Shown here: positions 25,001-40,000 of the stretch, one piece after another
How positions within the stretch are numbered: the first letter of the stretch is position 1
Layout of the letters: each line of letters opens with the position of its first letter
NCBI GenBank assembly: GCA_903813345.2
Contig: CAIIXF020000001.1
Location: forward strand, 50,797,885-50,861,884
Length of the DNA: 64,000 nt
Origin: Owenia fusiformis
Lineage: Eukaryota; Annelida; Polychaeta; Sabellida; Oweniidae
Direction of reading: 5' to 3'
Position numbers and translations under genes: made by a program
The notes under the pieces: model-generated
The model's database searches: none
What the model saw: the letters and a program-made list of their open reading frames with translations, nothing else
What the model was told of the DNA's origin: nothing

Positions 25001-28000
25001 AAAATTCTTTTTTTCTTTTCTTTCCACTGAGCAGTTAAAAATTCACAGACTAGTCTCGGTTTGGAGAATGAAGTTCATCAGTCTACTGCACGTTACGCCT
25101 GCTTTGGACAATTTTGATATTTTTACATATTGTAGATTTAAATGTCCTCTTTTGTTATTTCTATATTTTTTATAAAAAAATTATTAGCGCAGTAGACTGA
25201 TGAATTTTGTCCACTAAATCGAGAATTGTCTTTTATTGAATTTGTCTACTCCACGTTACGCCTGGTTTGGACAGTTTTCATAATTTTACATATTGTAGAT
25301 TTAAATGTCCTCTTTTGAATATCCATAATTTAATTTGGGTGTTATTTCTATATTCTTTGGACAATTTTGATATTTTTACAGAATGTAGATTTAAATGTCC
25401 TCTCTTGAATATTCATAATTTAATTTGGGTGTTATTTCTATATTTTTCATGAAAAAAAACAATTAGCCCAGTAGACTGTTCTCCAAACCGAGACTAGTCC
25501 TTTGTAAATTAGTTACCATTAAATTTTACATTTTACATGACATGCTCTAGATGACCTCCACCATGATTATCATGCAGAGATGAATGCAATTCCAAACATT
25601 GAAAAATAGGCAATGGTGCTAAAACAAGCTTTTCTCTAAAAGTAAATGGAGTTATGAAACCTTCAAATGTTTATGATAATTTAATTGTCAGTCAGATAAT
25701 GTTTGTCTCTGTAAAATGTTCACAAGGGGTGGTGGTAATAAAACAACAGAGTTACCTGATTAAACTTTTAGACATTTATGATAATTAAACTGTATGCCCA
25801 ATGTTAAAAATATTTAAAAGAAATAAATTTATCATTCACGGTGCAATTCCATGTTTGTCTCAATACAATTTTCTGGAACACCCTGTATTAAAATCAATCT
25901 TATTTCTGAATTAGAAATACCAATAAATAATTCTTCACAATATTAAGTATGATATATCATACAAAATGGTAAGGAGGTGTGGTTGTGGCTGCTGAACTGT
26001 TCAGCAATACATTAATTAACTCAAATATAAAATAAATAAATATATCATGCTACATTTTAAATAAAGAATGACAACCCATTACTCAATATTGATAAGGAAA
26101 TCTCAAACAAAATATGAAAGATGTCACAATATAAAATTTGTAATATATCTTTAATAAACCATTAATTTGCATTCATAAAGAGACATCTACAATAGATGAG
26201 CATTAGGTCAGACAATGGGCAGTTTTCAAATGTTTGAAAATGGTTGTTAAATTGATGAACAGACAGATGGATGAGTGGACTATTTCAAAGAATAATGATA
26301 CCATGCCCATGATGATACTAATGACACTTATAAAATCTATATGAGGTCTAGACATAGAAACATATAAATTAACCGTGACGTAGTTGACATCAGATCATAT
26401 TCGTTTTAAACATGCTCTTGTGTGATATATAATAGGATATCATTCCGTGTTTTCATCACTTATAACACAATAATCAAATAACAATACAATTGTGAACTGC
26501 CTTGCAGAATGTATATTAATCTCTTATTGAAAATAAGCAGAGTCTAACGAAATATATCTAACATAGTATTGTAAGTGGAGAAGAAAAAGTAGAGAAATGA
26601 GTGGCAATGTTGAGGAACTGAAAACCAATAGCAGTGTTGACGATGTTAGTGAATTCACAAATTTTACGATGGATAGAAATAACACTTCTTTTTTCAGAGA
26701 TAATGTATTACAAAATGCCAGCAATCTAGGGCTGAATGAAACATTAAATGGGACACTAGATGGGATGATGCAACGATCGTTTCAGATGAAATATGGGTTC
26801 ATCTATATATTAGTGTTTGGTTCTCTTGGATTGTATGTGAACACAAACTGGCTATACTGTGTATACAAAGTCAAGAGCATACATACCCGTGACAACATAT
26901 TCCATATTAATTTAACAATAGCGAATATGGTTGCAATGATGAGGATGATGACCATCTCAACATTGGTCAGTTGTAAACAACATCAATTATCTATATTACT
27001 TGGCAAGGTAGAAGTCGATGTGACGATTCTTACTCTGCTATGCATTATCGGGATGACTCGACTGAAAAGACTTTCAAATCCCTATATGCGCATACCCAAA
27101 AGGATGCTTTGGTGTATATCATTTCTCCCTTGGGCTTTAAGTGGATGTATTACTATACTGGTAATGTTCATTCCTAAAAGTCCTCTGAGAATACAATGGC
27201 CTGCAGTTGGTATAAACTCTCTTATAATGCTCAGTATCTATGGGAAGATGATATATGTATTGTGTAAGAAGAATACATCAATTAATCCAGTAAGTAATAT
27301 CTCACAAGGGGAGGTTAGTTTTAACAGCAACTATGAGGTGTTCATCACGCCACCTTTGAGCGAGGTAACAACATGTAATAGGGCAAAGAAATACATAGTA
27401 GAAAACAAAAGAAATCGAGCTAATGCAACGAGTGATGCTAGTTTAAAATTGAAAAATGAGTATAAAAGAATCATGGTCAATAGTCTGATACTGTTGGTGA
27501 CATTTCTTCTTATTTTTTGCTCATTTAGTATCTTGGTGTGGAGTCGCCCATTGTACAAAAAATTTGTTTCCTATACCGAGATACCAGAAGAGGTTAACTG
27601 GATCCATGCCACTTTGTTACTTATTGCTTACAATATATACCCATTCATCAGCTTCTTGAAAGTTGAAAAACTTAATAAAAAACTAAGAGATTGTTACTGT
27701 GGCCATACATGCTGGGTATTAGGTCTCAATGACACTACAACCACTGTAGAAATGTCTCAAATACACATTTAGGTTTGTGTTATCCCATAATTTTGCGGGG
27801 TACTATTCTATGATCCAACAAGATACACAGATGAAGACACAATAGTGGTAAATGTCACACTTGAAGAGCAAAATGGTTGCCTCGTGCCATCATACCCAAA
27901 ACAAAATCAGATCACATCTCTCATCTCCTTTTGCATTTATAAAAATTAAGTTATATAGATGAATGGTTCTCTTGCTATCTTATTGCTGACATGATCTCTT

Positions 28001-31000
28001 GTGTTGCCTGCACATGCCTGCTCCCCGTAACAACAGAGGACCTTTTGAACATGTTAAACTCAACTAAGATATGTGTTTGAACTGTCTTTAGTATGACATT
28101 GACTATAAGGTTTATAGATGCTGCAAGTCATAATATGAACATAATAGTATTTGAACACAAATACTGAAAAAAAATCTAGTCACCAGGGCAAAATATGTAC
28201 ATGTAACTAGGATTGTTTGAATATCCATATATAGATGTATTGTACAATTGTATTGTAATGATTATTACATATTGTGCAACAAACTGATGATCTTTCACTA
28301 TTACAATTGCTGAAAATGACCTTGACCTCTTGTTTCAATCGATTGGATCTATGTCATTAGTTCATGAATTTACACTCGGAGGAAATGAAAGTTGTCACTC
28401 TGTATTTTCTGTGACTGAAATTCTCTACAAAATGTCCCTGCTCATTCTAAAATTTCCTGATTTTGAGAGAATATGTATGAGAAACAATAAAGATCAGTGA
28501 AGCAAATTGGAAGGTGTTGTCAAATTACTGCAGAAGTTGATTTTGAACTGTGAAGTGCAGACATGACTTCAAAATCACCAAAAAGTCGAGTGACATTCTT
28601 TATTTCCTCCAAGCTTAGGTTAGCTTGGCATTGATAGGTAACATTTACCATAGTTCTTCCTTATATAAAGTGGATTACATAGAGAAATGGCAAACTCATA
28701 CCGTTCTAGAAGGAACCCCACAATTCATTTTTTCAATTCATATTTCTTAAGAAAATTATTAAGAAATTTATTATTAATTTTAGTTAAGAAAATTATTAAA
28801 AACTGATGTAGATGGATATGCTAAACATTTATCTATTTATCTTAGGCTTGATTCTCGTTACAATTCAATTACTTCTGACATTATTGCACATATTAGTTTG
28901 TGTTATGTGTTTTCAGTTTCCTATTACAAATTAGAGCATTTAACATGACGTTCAATTCAATTACAAATATCCATTACAAAAGCCGCTTTTCTTAAGTCAG
29001 TACTAAAAGAAGAAACAATACAAGTGAAGATTACAAAGGTAGTTTCGAAAACAATTTAAATACAAATGTATATCAATTTTTTGTCCTCAATCCATACCAT
29101 GCCTATTTTTTAAAAATTCCTTATATCTCACCAGATATCTGAATTCCTTTTTCAGAAAGGATGTGTCTGGATATATGCCCTTTTGGTCCCTCAGTCAAAT
29201 GTATGTGAAATATGTTTTTTATTACTGTCCTAGTTATATTCGATAAGTATATTTACTTTTTCATGAGTTTTGATTCATAATTTAGAATAAGTATCTTAAC
29301 AAATAAAAAAAGGGTCATTATCATAGAAAAAAACACCAATGGCAACATGTATGACATACAAAGAAGAAATAACTTAAGATCCATGAAGAATTAAAAAGAA
29401 AATCATATTTTTGAAATATATTTAAGGATTAAAATTTTTTTCAAATTTTGGAATTTCCCGCCAGTTTAATTTGAAGGGGGAAAAACAAGATGGCTGCCAT
29501 TTGATGTAAGAAAAATATCAGAAAAAAAGTTGCTTCACTTTTAGTTTTCACATTGAGCACAGTTTTCCGGTTTAGGTTTTTTGACTGATTCTGACTCTTC
29601 ATCACCAGGTTCATGTATAGAGATTATAAAATTGAAACCAAAATGTTGTGCTCAGCATGAATTTGACTGAAATATGTGTAACTTCACCATCACAATTGAA
29701 GTGTCAAAACTGGATGCTCAGTACCTTTGAGTGACTATTATCCCTTGATTACCCAGATAAACACCAATTCACTTATCCAGAAATACCATTCAATGTCTAT
29801 ACAAAGAAAGTAAGCAATGTTTTGGAGGATATGTTTCACACTTTTTGTATAAATAATTCATTTAATATTTGCCATTGATTTTTTTCAATTCTGACAAAGT
29901 GATATGCACTGTCTTTGATCCCAATATTCTTCATCAATTGTGATACAAATTGATATTTTTGTAATCTTATAAGAAGGATAAGATATTGAAGTTAAATAAT
30001 ATGTGGGATTGAGTTGGTTTTTCAGACATTACAATTTTCAATATTTTCTAAGTTGATACCCAGACTCATTCCCAGACTCATCCTTTGAATTGTGAGGTGA
30101 CCAAAAAAAATTCTTATCAGATTTTACACTTTCTATTCCTCATAATTACATAACCATTTTTTCATTAACCAATTTACATGCCAATAAATGAATTCCAAAA
30201 TAACTTACGGCATACAAATAAAATAAAAATCTGGTAAGAATTTTTATAAACCTGTAGCTTTTTCACAAAAAGAGGCTAATCTTAGATTTATTAAGAAATA
30301 TGAATACATACAGTAGCATGACATGATAATACTAGATAATTAATTGAAAAATCATGGCTCATGTGGAATTGATCAGGTTTCATCATTTCTGATATTTCTC
30401 TTAAATTATGATTTACGTAATTGCCACATTTCATTTATAATTCTACTCACGCAGAGGTTTCCTTAGAGATTAAATAACAATGACATGGCGATTAAAAAGA
30501 AAGCTGGCTATACGAGCCTGTATAGCTTGCCTAGCTACTTTTCTATTGAATCTCATCTCATTGAAATGCTTTGCTGGGTATCGGGTATGTGATACACACG
30601 ATTTGTGCTTAGTCTTGAGAGCAGTGCTAAAAACCTTGATTTAAGGTGTTCAACTAGTTCTCACCTAAAATTCTTATTTGTCTGTAATATTCTGTGATAT
30701 CTCCATAGAATATTGTTGACACATTTCCAAGTTCACTTAGGTTTTCAATATACAGTTACAGCCACCATTGATTACAATATACCTTTCTCACTAGCACTTA
30801 TTGATATCAGAAAATTTTGCATATAATCCTAGACCAATTATCAGCAAATAGAGATCTGTTACAAAACCTGTCTTAAAATAAGTGACCATACTTAAAGTAC
30901 ATGTACTTACCTCTCTTAGACGGCTGATCTGTGACATATACATTCCACACCAGAATTGTCCCTACACTGTCACCACTGTACATTTTTGAGCCCTCCTCCT

Positions 31001-34000
31001 CAAAGCATAGAGAGTTGATGTGACCTCTGTGACCCTCCAACTCTTGTAAAAGCTAAACATATAATAACATAGAATAGAAAAATATACTTTGAACTTGGGA
31101 TTATTCAAGTAAAATGTCCGAAGTATTGTAAAAGTATAAATCAATTACTAGGCCTGTAATCTTGACACTATTTGGACATCTATTTGTTACCCTAAATGAA
31201 TCAATATTAATTAAACAACAAAAATAAACATTAGAAATTGACTGATGAAATACATGAAATCAGGTATTTTTCTTTGAGTCAATCTTCATTTTTGGCACAT
31301 TCTCAGGTTGGTCAAGTAATGCCAATTTTACCTAATTTTTCATATTTCTTCGAAGGTCCAAGCGTTTTTTAAGACAATTCTCAAAACTTCAAATGGAAAC
31401 CCCCACATTCTTTAAAGAGATGATGCAATTGATTTTCATGAAGTTTGTGGTCATCTCTGCACTTAAATCAAAAACGAAATCAAAGACGAGTATTCTAGAA
31501 ATGACCAGAAATGTAGTTACCTTAGGATTTAAACCATCTGTCTTGATGTCCCATACACGAATGATTCTATCATAGCCCCCAGTGGCAACAATAGTAGAGA
31601 CCCTGGGATGGAACTGGGCAGTGTAGACAAACCCGGGATGAGGAAACAACTTGGCCGCCTCACTCTTACCCTCCAACATGTCCCATACTCTACATAGACA
31701 AATAAATATTTTTTCATTCTATTTAATACATGTTAGTCATTCTTTCTATTCTATTAGCATATTTCCTTGGTGCTAGTCCCCCCCCATATTATATTTTTAC
31801 ATATTGTTGCTGGATAATGAAATAAACAAGGCATGCAAAATGTCACTACCTACCATTTGTTACACACACTGAACACTAAACGCTGAATCATTTATGGTGG
31901 TGATATAAATCATTTTTTAAATTTAGTAATCAAAATGCCAAATGCCGACCCCAGATGCTAACCGCTGTCACAAATAGTTAGAGACCTTAACAATATGTCA
32001 CCACTTTTGGTGGTTACATAATAACAATATTGCAAGTTCAAGAATTGTAATATTTTTTTTACCTTGCAGTGCCATCTGAGGAGCAAGACAGGAGATACTT
32101 GTCTTTCTTTGACCAACACAAATCATACACAATACCATAATGGCCTTGGAATGTCCCTTTCAGGGTTCCACTGGGGATCTAGAAACAAATCATACACAAT
32201 ACCATAATGACCTAGGAACATAGTAACCTAGGAAAGTAATTTCATACTAAGAAATATAACTTTATTCTTTAAATCAAATACATTACTGACTGGACCCATG
32301 ATAATTGATTATGACTAGAGGTTTGGATATAGCAGCGATGATATTTTAGAAAACACTTCTTGTGTATAGTATTTCAATAAAACTTTTTGCATCATTGTCA
32401 TTTTAAATTGTTGGCAGTCTGAAGTCTGAACCTATTACCACATTCAACCCTGTGATTCGCTTTTTCAATAACATATAATTTGAACGAGTATATTTATCAG
32501 CAAATGCCAGGTAAAGGCCAATTTTGTGAGCATGTTTGAATGATAAAAGTTATGGCACAATTTCTCTATGTAATTTACCTCATATACAAGTATAGGATAT
32601 CCTTCTTTATCGTGGCAGCCACATGCCAAACTCCTAGAACAAAGAAAAAAACAATGACATTTGTATTACTTTATTTTCGGAATTTACACTGTTAATCAAA
32701 TTTGGAAAATAAACCACCAGGATTTAATACTTTATTACAGTATTGCTCATCTACAGTCAATGTGTTTTTGCATAACATTTTTAATCCTCTGTTAAGAGGA
32801 AGTGAAAAAATGTGTGTGGAAATTTAAATGTGAGATGAATGTAAGATTTTTTCAATGACTACATATACAGACTGGATATAGCTAGATCTGATAATTGCTG
32901 AACTGAACGTTTTAAAGAAGATCCCGGAGAGATCACTGCATCGGTAAAATTCACTGGCAGTTTCTAAATTCAGCCAGTCTGTTATGTGAATCTGGTGGTC
33001 ATATCCATCGGACTGACGCTTAGCTCAAGCCCTGAGTGCAGGGCAATCCTGGGTCTTCATAAGAGTAACGTAAGACTTACTTTCCATCATGTGAGAACTT
33101 GAGAACAAAGCAGCCACGTTTCCCTGCAGGGAGACTCAAAGCAAGGCTATTGGGAACTTTACATGCCTGTCCTGGCAACTTGGTCCAGTTAGTCAGATCT
33201 TTTGTCATAACTCCTTCAGCTCTGTTGAAAAAAGAGATTTATGCAATTAAAAAATGCATTATGTGTGCTCGCATTAATCAGGTTTTACTGTATCACCCTA
33301 TGCAGACAGAGCCTGTGGGAAATATTGGGTGCGGCGCAAATGAGCGGAGGGTGCGGAGCTAACGGTCATTTTTGAATTTAAAATTGGGATATTTCTGAAA
33401 CTAAGCCGTTTTGGGACTTCAAATATAACAAGATATGTGTATTTGACACCAAATATCAATAAAATTGTGAAAATAGTAGTGCAATTCATTTTATAGCGAC
33501 ACAGTATGCCTTAAACATTTCCCAGACCTATATATTGTGAGACTATCCTTTAAATACTGCGTCCCCAGCATTCATAAAAAATGGTGTTCAAGATACACTA
33601 CCCATGCAAATTATTTTTGCATCTTGGAAGCCAGTCAGTATCTGTGTGATTTTATAAAAATTCGGAAATGTTCTTCAGATATGAGCCCCCTCTAAATATT
33701 GGGTGCGGAGGTACGTTTATGGAGCTCCTCCTGGCTTCCAAGATGCAAAAATAATTTGTATAGATAGTGTACCTTGAACACCATTTTTTATGAATGCTGG
33801 GGACTCAGTATTAAAAGGATAATTTCAAAATATATAGGTCTGGGAAAGGTTTAAGGCACACTGCGTCGCTATAGAATGAATTGCGCTACTATTTTCACAA
33901 TTTTATTGATATTTGGTGTCAAATACACATATCTTGGTATATTTGAAGTCCCAAAACGGCTTAGTTTCAGAAATATCCCAAATTTAAATTCAAACATGTC

Positions 34001-37000
34001 CGTTAGCTCCGCACCCTCCGCTCATTTGCTCCGCACCCAATATTTCCCACAGGCTCTGTCTGCATAGGGTGTGTATTCAAAATTAAAACATTCTACCCAG
34101 TTCCCGTAAATTAGTGTCGCAATCAACTTTAACTGTATTCAATACTTATACAAAGAGCATCACACAGAGCATACTCATGAGTGAGGTGATGCATTGGGGT
34201 TGGAGGGGTTCCAGGAACTTGCTATTTTTATATCAGGAATAGTAAGATATTATGATGATCAGGTCAAATAACGACAATAGTATACTACAGCAGCTTTTAC
34301 AGTGTATCCTAGCATTCTAATATCCTAGTCTTTACAATGCATTGACAGTTGAAAACATAGATGATTCAATTTAGCCAAGACATGAAAATTACCTTGATTC
34401 AAATCGTTTAGTCCTATCTAAGGTTTTCTGTAAATCTTTATATGTCCTGGTTCCCCGTTCTTCCTGAGTGGCATACATAGACCTGGGGGCAGGTTCTACT
34501 TCTGAGGGTGGTACAATCGGTTTGGCAGTGACATAGAGGGTGGCGGGGTAGTTGATACGAGAGCCAGGGGTCTTCCACCATTGATAGACATCAAGCTGGC
34601 CTGGTCTGGCACGGAACCTTACTGGAGACTGGAAGAGCTGAAGGCGAACCTTTTTTTCTGTGTTGATCTTCTTGTTGGTTCCCAACAACTAAAGGTAATA
34701 CAAATAACAATTAATTGGTTTTATATGTGTTTTATGGGAGCTAGTCATTTCTTAAAAAAAGGTAACCCTACATCTGGGGTATGATTAGATGTAAACAAAG
34801 TTTAGTAAAGGAAGTAAAATGTTGGTCAATGCACTGCAAATGTGCAGAACTCATTTCTCATCAATTTTTCTTTCAAGCGAAAAGGTCAGTGTACAATCTG
34901 ATTGAATCCTGTAAGTATTTGCCCGCCAATCCCGCCCCCAAAACCACCCATGAATTATCGCCCAACTAAGGTGAGATCAAGAAAATGGTAAGATATATTG
35001 TCAGTGATACATTAAGGTAAGCAACTAAAGTAATCACTATTGTATTGGTCAGATGCACTGTTTATGTTTTTGAGAGATAATATAGCTTATTAAAACAAAA
35101 TTAAATATGTAACAGAAACGACTACTCCCTAAAAAACTCACATGGACAAAAATACAGATAAATGTTTATTAATTCCAAACATAAAGAAAAAATTGGAAAC
35201 TAAAAATGTGATATTTAAGCCAAAGCCTGTTACAAGGTTGAGCCTATAAAGAGTACTTTGATCAGGATACATGTATTATGACTAGTTTATACGAGTGAGT
35301 GATAGCTACAGTTCACCATGCGAGCTAAAAACTAGAAAGCCTTCATACCTTGAGAAAAGCCCAGGCAATCCTATGCCAGCCTCCCTGTTCTTTGGCACTT
35401 GTGTATTTCTGACTAGCTGTATTCATACTAACAAAATCTAAAATCTGAAATAAATAATAGAAATATTTAAATCTAGACATACTATACTGTCTTTCATCTA
35501 AATGTTTTAAAAACACAAAAAAACACAATTCAGGAGTGTATTAAAAAACCCTTTTCTACCAGTTGAAATCTCAAGAGTATCAAGTCTCATAGTATTTTGT
35601 CAAACAAGTAATTAAACAAATAAAGGTACTGCTAAGTGCTTATATTATATCTATAGTCTTTTTAACATATATCTATGAAATCAACCAAAACATGAGAATA
35701 AATGAATTTCATGGAAATAGCTGAAAATGATTCTACTTACTTCAAAAAATATTATAGTTCTAGGTTTCTCTTCAAGGAAATAGTTAAAGTTTTCATTAAA
35801 GATGACCAGTTCTTCCCAGACAGGAATCGTAGATCTACAACAAACATTTCGGGTAAATAAAGTAGCTGTGACAAAAAAATTCTGCATTTTCTGTTTTCTT
35901 AAAAACAATTGTATTTTTCCATATTTTATTGGATTTTGACTGATTTTGAAAAATATAAAATCTCGCTGAATAAAACAGAAACTACACAGAGTGGGATATA
36001 ACCAAATACAAAATGTTTTCACAAATCATAGGGCTATGTTATCAAATCAGACACATTGCTCAATGGAATAATACAGTTGCAAAAAAATGTGTAGTGGTTA
36101 AAATTACTCTGATCTAGTTGTTATATAACTAATAGAAGAAATTATATATTGTTACCTTTTCTTCTTAAAATCAAAGGGCTGTGTCATGACAGGGAGTATG
36201 TGTTTAACATTCTCATTCCTTGCCTCGTAATAGGATGTCACAGCTCTTCCTCTGAATAATAAACAAATAGCATTCAAAAGTACTGCTTTGTAGACACAAT
36301 TTGTCTTGAAATTAGCAATAATACCTTAATGCATGCAGCACTGCACCCTGTAGTACATTAAATGCCATTATATTGGACAGTCCTTTTCGCAATATTTTAA
36401 CAACAGATGCAAATGAACTTACAATGTCATTTTCAAAATCTCAACTGGGTGTTTTGCTTCATCGTGATACAAGTGCATTCTTTGTCTAAAACTTAGCAAA
36501 GAGGCCAATGAAAGCAGTAGAAAACAAGGCATTAAAATGACAAAATGTCACAACCTTGTAAGTTATTACAAAATGTTCCAGATGCCGAATGCAAAGGTTA
36601 CAGATGCCATACTCTGAACACCAACCATTAAACTTTGACCGCCGAACACCATCCACAAAAAAGTTGGAGACTGACAATGTCACCACTTCTCCACCTGGTA
36701 TTTTAGAATGGTGACGCTGAGTTGGATTAATTCTGGAGTGATCTGTGAATTCCTCACAACATTGACTTACTTTGTATATTTTTCTAAATAAGCACCAGTA
36801 TCAGCATCAACAATGTGAATTCGCACCAGAGGATGAGCAATAAAGAAATCTGTCTTTAATTTATCTGTTCTATGTACAATAAGTCCTAGTATTCTATCAG
36901 TGTCTTCTAGCTCATGAGGAGGCTCTGGTTCATCTGGTTGGTCCTCAGTATTAGCCTCAGCATTAGCCTCTGGATCACCTTCTTCAACCTCATCAGGCAC

Positions 37001-40000
37001 TTCTGTAATTAAACAAAAGGCATTAACATGCAAAATGTCACCATCTGCCATTTGTTACAGATGTAGAATGCCAAACACTAACCATCAAACCCCAATGATC
37101 GAACACCATCCTCAAAAAAAGACTAAAACAGTAAAACATAAAAACATATTTCATATATGACATATAAACATTCAGTACAGTTACACTAATAGACAAACCC
37201 ATAGACTTATGAGATCAGGGTGTTTCATAATGATTTCAGACTTATCAGTCCATTTTAATTCAATTCCAGTTGCACTGATATTTCCCGGATACATGTACTC
37301 TGTTTCCATGTAAGTGTACTCAGAAATAATGTAGGATCCAGTGTAACTCAGATGGGAAATTCCATCTAGACCTAGAGAAATGTATTTTAATGAGTTTTAC
37401 ATGTTTTAACTGAAAATTACATACTCAATACAATAGGTTTCTCTAGATCTAGATGGAATCTCCCAATCTGTGTTACATTGAGATATTAACTCATTGGGAA
37501 ACATCTTTACCAAGTTTCAGGATGATTAATCAAGTAGTAGTGAAATGGCACCACCTTTGACGTTACTTCTTGATCACCTTGTACTGCAATTTAAATTTTG
37601 GTAAAACATTTTTATATATAATAAGATTTATACATTTCAAGAATGATTTAACATTGTCAGGTACTCAGACGTACACTTATATATCAGATACCTTTCTTTT
37701 TCTTCCTCTTTGTCTTCTTGCTCTTTTTGACCTTCTCCTCTGTGGATGGTTCATGTTCCTCCTCCACTCTGGATGTAACATTTTCCTGAGTCTCATCATC
37801 CTAAACAACATTAGAAACGTCATCAATATGACAGAATGTCATTTTGTGCAATTTGAGCCGTTTCAAAGAGAGAAATTTTGTAAGACCATTTGAATTTGTG
37901 ACTTTTGATGAACCTCAATACAAAAAATAGTTGGATCAAATTTGACGACAGATCCTGTAAGAATCTCCCAGAATTGAAACAAACCCAATTCAGTTTTGGA
38001 GTTACATATATTGCCATTCTAGTAGATGGATTCATTTGAAATGTTGATTGGAACTTTTTAATTGCAATAACATACATGAATTTTCTCATCAATTTTATGA
38101 TGATTTAAAGTGATGAGGGTGATATGCCGATATTCAATACATTTATAATTGGTAATGCAAGGTAAACAAGGCAAGGCAAAATGTCACCACCTCCCATTTG
38201 TTTCAGACATAGATACCTACCACATCTGGTTGTTTTTTCTTAGGTGATTTTTTCTTTGGTTTAGATTTACTTGGAGTTGATCTTGTCGGTGAACTAACCA
38301 AATCAGATATTGACATATCCCTGAAAATAGTAATCAAAATTAAGCTAGCCCATGTTAATTAAAAGTTATTGCTGCTCTTTATTGGTTAACTGACATTATA
38401 ATTTTAGGAGAAAACATAATATATGTAAAATTGTGAATACAAATTCAATTAGAAATGTGGATATTTAAATGGATTTTTTCTTTGAACATCATACATATTA
38501 ATTACATACAAGATGCACACTTATGAATATCACACTTGAAGAGCAAAACAGTCGCCTAGTAAATTAAATAGCATAACCAATACCAACCAGATCTTGGCAC
38601 TTATCAGCCTTTGCATTTGTAAAAAAAGAAATTTGTAAATAGATAAGATTTATACTGCTGTATACCTATACACAGGGGTTTCACTAGAATTTCTCACAAC
38701 AGACTAAATTAGAGGAAAATCATAATTTTATGTCCCTAAAAATCCCTAACAAAAACAACAGGCGATTTTGTGAAAACAACCGGTGAAAATGCCCTGTTGC
38801 CTGCTGCTAATGAACCCCCTGCATACATCAATACAAAACAACAATATTATACTTTTTATGTACATTAAAAAATATACCGACCTGTCAGCAACAGTTTCTT
38901 CACTGTCCTTCATCTTTGGTAGTTTTCTTCTGGTCTTTTTGGTGGGCGTGATAGTAGCCTTGAGGTCATCTTGACTGCCTAGTTTGTCTAAGGGGTCCTC
39001 ATCGTATGCAAGATTTTCTCGGCCTAAAAACATCAAAAGGACAAGTGAGGTAGATCTCAATTACAAGAATTGACATATAACAAAACTTACTTCACAATTT
39101 AACATGCTCCAAGGCATCAATCCAATATAAAAGTCATTACCAATTCTGAACTGGGCCAAAGTAACCAGCTATTCTCATATTTACACATTGTGTATTTAAA
39201 GTTTATTCAAAAATATGATTGACATTGATGTTACAAGAAATTCACATTGAAAGAATGGAATTTCAATATATTTTGTAGCTGACCTATTTTTCTTTGTTTC
39301 TCTCTTCTTTTATTACTTTTTGTATTTTTGGGATCATCATCTGGGTCATATGAGTTGGCAAGAATGGAAGCATCGTCTGATGTCTTTTTTAGACCTTCTC
39401 CATTCCGTAAACTTTCCAACTAAAAAATGAATTGCACAGCAAAGTAATATAAGTGATATGGTTTATAATAAAATGGAGTGAAACCAATTGCTGAACTTTG
39501 GGCTAAACCAATGAAGCAGGTTCCCTTTTCTTTCCAAATACTGTATTGTGACAGAATTATGTTTTGGAAAAAGGAATTGCAGTACAATAAAATCTATGTA
39601 CTTAATTTTGCCAAACTAACCAATAGTGTTCCTTATAGACACATGATCTTTACAGAGAAGGTTCTTTAACATGTTAGTAAGGGGTTGGTTCTTTTGAAAA
39701 TTGCACCATGTAGAGAATCTTTTAACAGAGAGGTGGTCCACCTGGCTGGTTTTACTGGAGTATACAAGAATGCAATTTTGCATTGAAGAAAAAGAGAAAA
39801 TTATCGAAAATATGTTTTGATTCCTTACCACAGATTCTCCAGTGTTGCTTCTGGTTTTCTTCTTTCTCCTGCTAGGTTTCTCCAATGCTTCTCTGCAAAA
39901 CAGTTGATGTTAAATGGTGAAATTAATCCATGTTTGTTTTAAGCCTTGCATGCACTACACTCATATTGAATATCTGAGGAGTATTTAAGTCAAAAATTGA

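Larger units (their letters stand above)
24370..30910. other. AHI1 6.5-kb intron hosting the receptor-like gene
   Basis: Between AHI1 exons 18 and 19. It contains the 25048-25499 TIR element, a mariner-like miniature element ending at 25887 and the opposite-strand receptor-like gene at 26597-27772. From 28.6 to 30.9 kb I see only AT-rich sequence. Confidence 0.8.

Noticed and set aside
33298-34067. Two 63-codon frames as a divergent gene pair
   Set aside because: They are the two arms of one foldback element.
38878-38881. Alternative donor for AHI1 exon 6 (CG/GTATAT)
   Set aside because: It would put exon 7 in a frame with an early stop; the neighbouring AG/GTCGGT keeps the frame.
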